Source: Nitrosopumilaceae archaeon | GTDB lineage: Archaea; Thermoproteota; Nitrososphaeria; Nitrososphaerales; Nitrosopumilaceae | DNA: 9,634 bases | Reading direction: 5' to 3' | Assembly: GCA_007571225.1 (NCBI GenBank) | Contig: RKRU01000022.1 | Span: 1-9,634 of the forward strand | Shown: piece by piece, positions 5,881-9,634 of the stretch | How the letters are laid out: each line of letters starts with the position of its first letter | How positions within the stretch are numbered: position 1 is the stretch's first letter | Translations under genes and position numbers: made by a program | Notes under the pieces: model-generated | What the model was told of the DNA's origin: nothing | The model's database searches: none | What the model saw: the letters and a program-made list of their open reading frames with translations, nothing else

Positions 5881-7332
5881 ATGAGCCACGGCAAAAAGGA
5901 TGCCGGACGGGGCCGTTCAACAGGCCTTACGCGCACCAAGACGCTGTACATGTCACTGTGCGCCATATTCTCTGCATTTGTAGTGGAGATGTCGCTTGGT
6001 GTGATATCCAACAGCCTAGCGCTGATGACTGATGGCATACATGCCCTGCTTGACTGTGTAGTGACGGCCGTGCTGCTGATTGCAGCGAAAATGGCCGTCA
6101 AGCCGCCTGATGCCGAGCATACTTACGGACACGGCAAGATGGAGTCGCTTGGCGGCATGATGGGTGGCATCGCGATTCTGATAATAGCATGCTTCTTCAT
6201 ATACGAGTCGCTGCACCGGATGCAGTCCCCCCCGCCTGCCGTGCTGCCTGGAATGCTGGCAATCGCGGGGGGCCTATACGCAATCGGAATCGACATATTC
6301 AGAATCATAATACTCCAAAGGAGCCTCAAACAGTCGTCACCGTCACCATCAAAAGACCGCGGCTTCACCGAAGGCGGCTACGACGGCATCGGGGGCGGAA
6401 CTACAGTAAGGGCCGATCTTTACCATGCCATAATGGATCTGGGCTCGACTTCTGTGGCCATAATAGGAATAGCGTTTGCATATGTGGGCGCCTACCAAGG
6501 TGACTTTGTTGCAGCCTTGGTGCTAGGTGGACTTCTTGCGGTACTCAGCATCCGGCTTGTATACAGGACCGCACTAGACCTTACTGACATAATATCGCCC
6601 AGCTTGGTTCTGTACGTGCGAAAGATCACGAACTCTACTGACGGCGTGGTACGGACCGGCCCTATACTGATGCGCAGGGCAGGCGATACGATCTTTGCTG
6701 ACATTACAATATCACTGCGCGGGGATACGAGCTTTGAGCGCGCGCACGAGATTAGCGCCAATGTGGAACAGAACATAGCAGACAGGGTTCCCGGATCCGA
6801 GGTGACTGTACACTTTGAGCCCGACTGGAGCGGCGTCCCGTTCAATACCAGAATTCTTGATCTGGCAAGGACTGTCAAGGGTGTGAGGGGGGCGCACAAC
6901 GTCAACACGCACAACATGAGGGGAAAGGTGTATGCCGACTTGCATGTCATGGTCGACAGGAAGATGGATCTGACATCGGCCCACGCAATATCTGAGACCA
7001 TAGAAAAGGAGATCAAGCGACAGATGCCTGAAATTGAGCATACTACCATACACCTAGAGCCGTTTGTGGAGGTACCAGAGAATTTTGATCTTGAGGACCG
7101 CATGTTAAACAAGCGGATTCGGATGATTCTAGACAGATACCCGCAGGTCAGGAGTACGGGAAGGATAGTGTCGCTCATTTTTGAGGACTCTTTTAAGATC
7201 GAGATCGATTGCTCCTTTGACGGCAGCCTCTCAATAGAGACGGTTCACGGCCTGATATCTGAAATAGAGCGGACGATAAGCCTTGATCTGGACAACGCGG
7301 TAATTACAATACACCCAGAACCGGCCGTGTAG
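5881..7332 (+). CDS. Cation diffusion facilitator (zinc-type exporter) with three tandem C-terminal domains
   Basis: A 483-residue CDF family transporter, expected to export Zn2+ or a similar divalent cation from the cytoplasm by proton antiport as a dimer. Helices span roughly residues 22-235. The metal site is visible as H54xxxD58 in TM2 (MTDGIHALLD) and H182xxxD186 in TM5 (YHAIMD), the HD-HD pattern linked to zinc preference. YGHGKMES follows TM2. A Ser/Lys/Gly-rich cytoplasmic loop precedes TM5. Where most CDFs have one C-terminal dimerisation domain of about 80 residues, here three similar copies follow, each ending in a strand plus HxEP: VHFEP (His 311), IHLEP (His 391) and IHPEP (His 478), 80 and 87 residues apart. 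The ATG at 5881 was chosen because of the AT-rich block upstream; a GTG at 5866 would add five residues. The gene is convergent with the ZIP gene. Substrate is inferred from motif only. Confidence 0.9.
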   Translation: MSHGKKDAGRGRSTGLTRTKTLYMSLCAIFSAFVVEMSLGVISNSLALMTDGIHALLDCVVTAVLLIAAKMAVKPPDAEHTYGHGKMESLGGMMGGIAILIIACFFIYESLHRMQSPPPAVLPGMLAIAGGLYAIGIDIFRIIILQRSLKQSSPSPSKDRGFTEGGYDGIGGGTTVRADLYHAIMDLGSTSVAIIGIAFAYVGAYQGDFVAALVLGGLLAVLSIRLVYRTALDLTDIISPSLVLYVRKITNSTDGVVRTGPILMRRAGDTIFADITISLRGDTSFERAHEISANVEQNIADRVPGSEVTVHFEPDWSGVPFNTRILDLARTVKGVRGAHNVNTHNMRGKVYADLHVMVDRKMDLTSAHAISETIEKEIKRQMPEIEHTTIHLEPFVEVPENFDLEDRMLNKRIRMILDRYPQVRSTGRIVSLIFEDSFKIEIDCSFDGSLSIETVHGLISEIERTISLDLDNAVITIHPEPAV

Positions 7333-7358
7333 GTAGAGGCGGCCTGCCGGGGTCCGAG

Positions 7359-7380
7359 ACACATATGATTCTGTATGTGT
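7359..7380. terminator. Stem-loop between convergent CDF and ZIP genes
   Basis: ACACATATG and TGTATGTGT flank a four-base ATTC loop: seven Watson-Crick pairs plus two G-T wobbles. It begins 27 bases after the CDF stop codon and 54 bases beyond the ZIP stop on the other strand, a good position for a shared 3'-end structure. No strong T-run follows it on either strand, so factor-independent termination is uncertain. The remainder of 7333-7433 holds no gene. Confidence 0.4.
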
Positions 7381-7412
7381 GTTGCTCCGTGCGTGCTGCT
7401 GCACAATCATAG

Positions 7413-7436
7413 TTATCAGCATCAGCATCATCATCA
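7413..7436 (-). repeat. Short ATC/AGC repeat giving a run of in-frame stop codons after the ZIP gene
   Basis: Read on the minus strand from the ZIP stop, the codons are TGA TGA TGA TGC TGA TGC TGA TAA: six stops in eight codons. It derives from a simple (ATC)/(AGC) repeat on the plus strand. It would guarantee termination, but chance expansion of a triplet repeat is an equally good explanation. Confidence 0.6.
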
Positions 7437-8645
7437 TACCAGTACGCTTGTCAAATACATTACAAGCATGCCCGCTGCAATGCCCGTCACAAACGGGGCT
7501 CCGGCCAGGCCGCCGTTCTCCCTGCCTATCTGCCGCACCAGTACGAACATCACCTGGAATATCGCCCCGGCCCCCACGCCGAGGAATATTATCGATGCAA
7601 ACGGCGAGTATGCAAAGCCCCCCATCCAGCCACCTAGTATGGCGGGCGCCCCCGCCACCATTCCGAGCGCCGCAATCTTCCATATTATGACGCGCCCGTG
7701 CGAGAGCGGCGCGGCTATTGCAACCCCCTCTGTAATGTTGTGTAGCGCAAAGCCTACGATCAGAAACGTACTGAATGCCACAGAACCAAGCCCTACTGCG
7801 GCCCCTATTGCCAGCCCCTCGCCAAAGTTGTGCAGGCCTATCCCTACTGCGATCATCAGCGATATAGCCATCGGTCTTCCAAGTCTTGAGATGACACTTG
7901 GAGTCGACGCACCGGCACCCTTCTCTGTGAGATTCTCCCCCACATAGTACAGGCCCAGAAACGAGAGTACGATTGCTGTGGCCAGCATCATAAGTCCGTT
8001 GAAGCTGCTTGCCAAGTTCTCATTTGATATGTCTACTGCCTCCTCCATGGAGTCAAGTGCTAGAAACAACAGCAGTCCGATGGTAATGGCCAGAAAGAAG
8101 ACGTATACATGCCTCCTCATGCGGCGTATGAACGGCAGCCAGAGCAGTCCTATCATAACTGGTATTATGCCTACATACGTGCCGATTATGGCAAAGAATA
8201 CCACCATGTCTGCAGACGGCACTAGGGCAGGGGCTGCTGCCTCCACCTCCTTCTCAAACCGAGTACCGTCATCTACTGTTATTCCTATCGTGTATGGTTC
8301 TGCTTCGTTCCACTCAAAGGGGATCCTCACAACCGCAGTCTCGTACCTGTCTAGGTGGCCGTCAGGCTCCACTGCTGCTGGATGGATTCTGTCGTTTACG
8401 TCGGCGATTGCGATGTTGACCTGCATGGGTCCGGTGTTTCTTACCGTCACCTGTATCTCCGAATCAACAAAGTCGACGCGCTCGATCGTAATCTCGGGAA
8501 GAGGTGTTCCAAGTTCTAGTATGCTGGCGCCCGGTCCGAATATGTAGGCCACCATCGCAACTGCAAAGAGAAATGGAATGACGCCGCTTGCAACGGTCCT
8601 TGCCTGTGACTTTTGTGGCGTTGCAGGCGGTTCCTCAGACTCCAT
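7434..8645 (-). CDS. ZIP family metal transporter with an N-terminal extracytoplasmic beta domain
   Basis: A 403-residue ZIP permease, expected to bring Zn2+ or another divalent metal into the cytoplasm. One N-terminal helix (about residues 18-37) precedes a soluble segment (about 45-150: EITIERVDFVD, VTVRNTGPMQVNI) that looks like a CARDB/Ig-type beta sandwich outside the membrane. The ZIP core follows, with the metal-site helices carrying HNFGEG (His 272, Glu 276) and HNITEG (His 302, Glu 306), 30 residues apart. Canonical ZIPs have HNxPEG at both places; here the proline is Gly and Thr. LLLFLALDSMEEA is a typical ZIP helix. The start at 8645 was chosen because GAGG lies six bases upstream; ATGs at 8651 and 8699 are in frame and alternative. 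It overlaps the end of the oxidase gene by 11 bases, implying one operon and coupled translation. Metal specificity is not decided by the sequence. Confidence 0.88.
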   Translation of the reverse strand: MESEEPPATPQKSQARTVASGVIPFLFAVAMVAYIFGPGASILELGTPLPEITIERVDFVDSEIQVTVRNTGPMQVNIAIADVNDRIHPAAVEPDGHLDRYETAVVRIPFEWNEAEPYTIGITVDDGTRFEKEVEAAAPALVPSADMVVFFAIIGTYVGIIPVMIGLLWLPFIRRMRRHVYVFFLAITIGLLLFLALDSMEEAVDISNENLASSFNGLMMLATAIVLSFLGLYYVGENLTEKGAGASTPSVISRLGRPMAISLMIAVGIGLHNFGEGLAIGAAVGLGSVAFSTFLIVGFALHNITEGVAIAAPLSHGRVIIWKIAALGMVAGAPAILGGWMGGFAYSPFASIIFLGVGAGAIFQVMFVLVRQIGRENGGLAGAPFVTGIAAGMLVMYLTSVLV

Positions 8646-9634
8646 AGTCATCCTCTGATCCCAGATAGTCCGGTCCACCGTCGGTATCAGGCCCGCCATT
8701 ATCCTTTACAAGAAATATTCCGGTCCATCCCTTCTCGGAGAACTCTACCTTGTGTGCGTGAAAGAGGAACTTACCTGTGTGGTCATATGCAAATTCCATA
8801 ATGCCTCGTTCTGTCTGCGACATTGTAATCATGTCCGTGTAGAACGAGGTGCTCTGCTCGGTTCCGGTGGGGTAGTACCGGTACAGGTTTCCGTGCAGGT
8901 GAAAGTTGTTGATGGGATCAAACTCCACCATATTCACCACATATACTCGTATCAGCTCGCCGCGGTTGATCTGGATTGGGTGATGCTGGTAGTAGAATGG
9001 TATCGTGTTTGCAGCATAAAAGTTGTTCTCCGCATCAAAGTCCGTGTCAAATCCGTTTAGCACCATTACCATCTCGTCGGCATCCTCCCTACCCTCCTTG
9101 GGGTCGACTATAAAGACGCCGTACAGCCCGTGTATGATGTGTTCCTCAAGCGGCATTATATGGCAGTGGTACGGATGTACACCTACTGGACCCGCCTCAA
9201 ACTCGTATGTGAACTGCCCTCCGTTGCCGCCGACTGGTTCGAAGACCCCGTCCATGTTGGCCGGATGGATGCCGTGAAAGTGCATCGTGTGCGGCTTTGA
9301 GCCGTTGTTGATGAACTTGATGCGTACTAGGTCACCTTCTGTGGCCCTTATGGTGGGCCCCGGCACGGTTCCGTTGAATGTCCAGACATTATAGGACACG
9401 CCGGGAGCTATCTCTTGGATTTTGTCGTCTTCTGCGATTATGGTATACTCCCTTATGGTCTGTCCTGTTTCGGATGTGTGGATTCTCCCATACTCAAAGT
9501 TCCTCAGGTACCAGTCGGGGTCAAACTCCACAGTCGAGACCTGATATATGGGATCAAGCACCTCCCCGGTGGTCTCGATGACTGCACCTGTATGTGTCAG
9601 GAACCTCTTTGGTTCGGACTGAGCCTCTGAGATG
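8635..9634 (-). CDS. Two-domain multicopper oxidase (C-terminal 332 residues; start beyond the right edge)
   Basis: The frame is open to the window edge, so the N-terminus, with any signal peptide, is missing. The internal GTG at 9561 is not taken as the start because the frame continues upstream without a stop. Two cupredoxin domains are visible. Domain 1 has NGTVPGPTIRATEGD, HTMHFHGIHP and VHPYHCHIMPLEEH (Cys codon at 9163-9165), i.e. type 2/3 histidines plus a type 1 copper site. Domain 2 has NNFHLHGNLY and FLFHAHKVEF with the HxH pattern but no Cys, so the type 1 site is only in domain 1. This fits a trimeric two-domain oxidase or a nitrite-reductase relative; I prefer oxidase because the HCH and HAH motifs can build a trinuclear centre. 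After the type 1 His comes HGLYG, with Leu where the axial Met is common. The protein ends in an acidic Gly/Asp tail. It is expected to be exported and is coupled to the ZIP gene. Substrate unknown. Confidence 0.88.
   Translation of the reverse strand, partial: ISEAQSEPKRFLTHTGAVIETTGEVLDPIYQVSTVEFDPDWYLRNFEYGRIHTSETGQTIREYTIIAEDDKIQEIAPGVSYNVWTFNGTVPGPTIRATEGDLVRIKFINNGSKPHTMHFHGIHPANMDGVFEPVGGNGGQFTYEFEAGPVGVHPYHCHIMPLEEHIIHGLYGVFIVDPKEGREDADEMVMVLNGFDTDFDAENNFYAANTIPFYYQHHPIQINRGELIRVYVVNMVEFDPINNFHLHGNLYRYYPTGTEQSTSFYTDMITMSQTERGIMEFAYDHTGKFLFHAHKVEFSEKGWTGIFLVKDNGGPDTDGGPDYLGSEDDYGV
8652..8656 (-). promoter_or_regulatory. Ribosome binding site deciding the ZIP start
   Basis: AGAGG on the minus strand ends six bases before the ATG at 8645 and directly abuts the ATG at 8651. 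It therefore favours 8645 as the start. It lies inside the last codons of the multicopper oxidase gene, supporting translational coupling. Confidence 0.45.

Noticed and set aside
5346..6101. A 251-codon minus-strand open frame crossing the intergenic repeat tract
   Set aside because: It overlaps the start of the CDF gene antisense and gives His/Tyr/Thr low-complexity strings from the repeats, with no start signal or family resemblance.
6492..7178. A 228-codon minus-strand frame inside the CDF gene
   Set aside because: It is antisense to conserved CDF C-terminal domains and has no recognisable protein features.
8697..8699. ATG at 8699 as the start of the ZIP protein
   Set aside because: It would extend the overlap with the oxidase to 65 bases and add a stretch without signal or family character; GAGG points to the ATG at 8645.
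9559..9561. GTG at 9561 as the start of the multicopper oxidase
   Set aside because: The frame continues open to the window edge with plausible protein (EAQSEPKRFLTHTGAVIETT), and an exported oxidase needs a signal peptide that is not at this GTG.

Overview
The window looks like chromosomal DNA from an ammonia-oxidising archaeon of the Thaumarchaeota (Nitrososphaerota). Its moderately high G+C points towards a Cenarchaeum-like or other GC-rich lineage rather than an AT-rich Nitrosopumilus. Three things support this by eye: a large Sec-exported surface protein with the sequence style of thaumarchaeal S-layer proteins and their C-terminal WWxDG segment; a two-domain multicopper oxidase directly followed by a ZIP metal transporter; and genes with AT-rich boxes 20-37 bases before the start codon, as expected for leaderless archaeal transcripts. 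No database search was possible, so the organism is an inference.

Layout. The left 5.3 kb is read on the minus strand. From right to left it holds a 1154-residue S-layer-like surface protein (1885-5349), a 202-base gap with a hairpin and a G-tract, a class II fumarase/aspartase family lyase (306-1682), and, 6 bases further on, the first 99 residues of a MiaB/MtaB-type tRNA methylthiotransferase that runs off the left edge. At 5350-5880 the strand switches across a strange divergent intergenic region. It carries a symmetrical AT-rich promoter candidate for the surface protein, two 14-base direct repeats, and then about 360 bases of G/T/A-rich, C-poor repeat sequence. That tract contains two different direct-repeat pairs with the same 71-base spacing and two short tandem arrays. 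A cation diffusion facilitator (5881-7332, plus strand) follows and faces a minus-strand pair: a ZIP-family transporter (7434-8645) and, overlapping its start, a two-domain multicopper oxidase (8635 to beyond 9634).

How the genes work together. The right-hand half reads as a metal-handling neighbourhood: a periplasm-facing copper oxidase translationally coupled to a ZIP permease with an added extracytoplasmic beta domain, next to a CDF exporter with three tandem C-terminal domains. Import, export and a copper enzyme would then sit within 4 kb, although the exporter is transcribed convergently and need not be co-regulated. The left half is housekeeping (fumarate metabolism, tRNA modification) plus the cell envelope. 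I found no RNA gene, insertion sequence or CRISPR array. The least explained part is the repeat-rich divergent region, followed by the domain additions in the two transporters.
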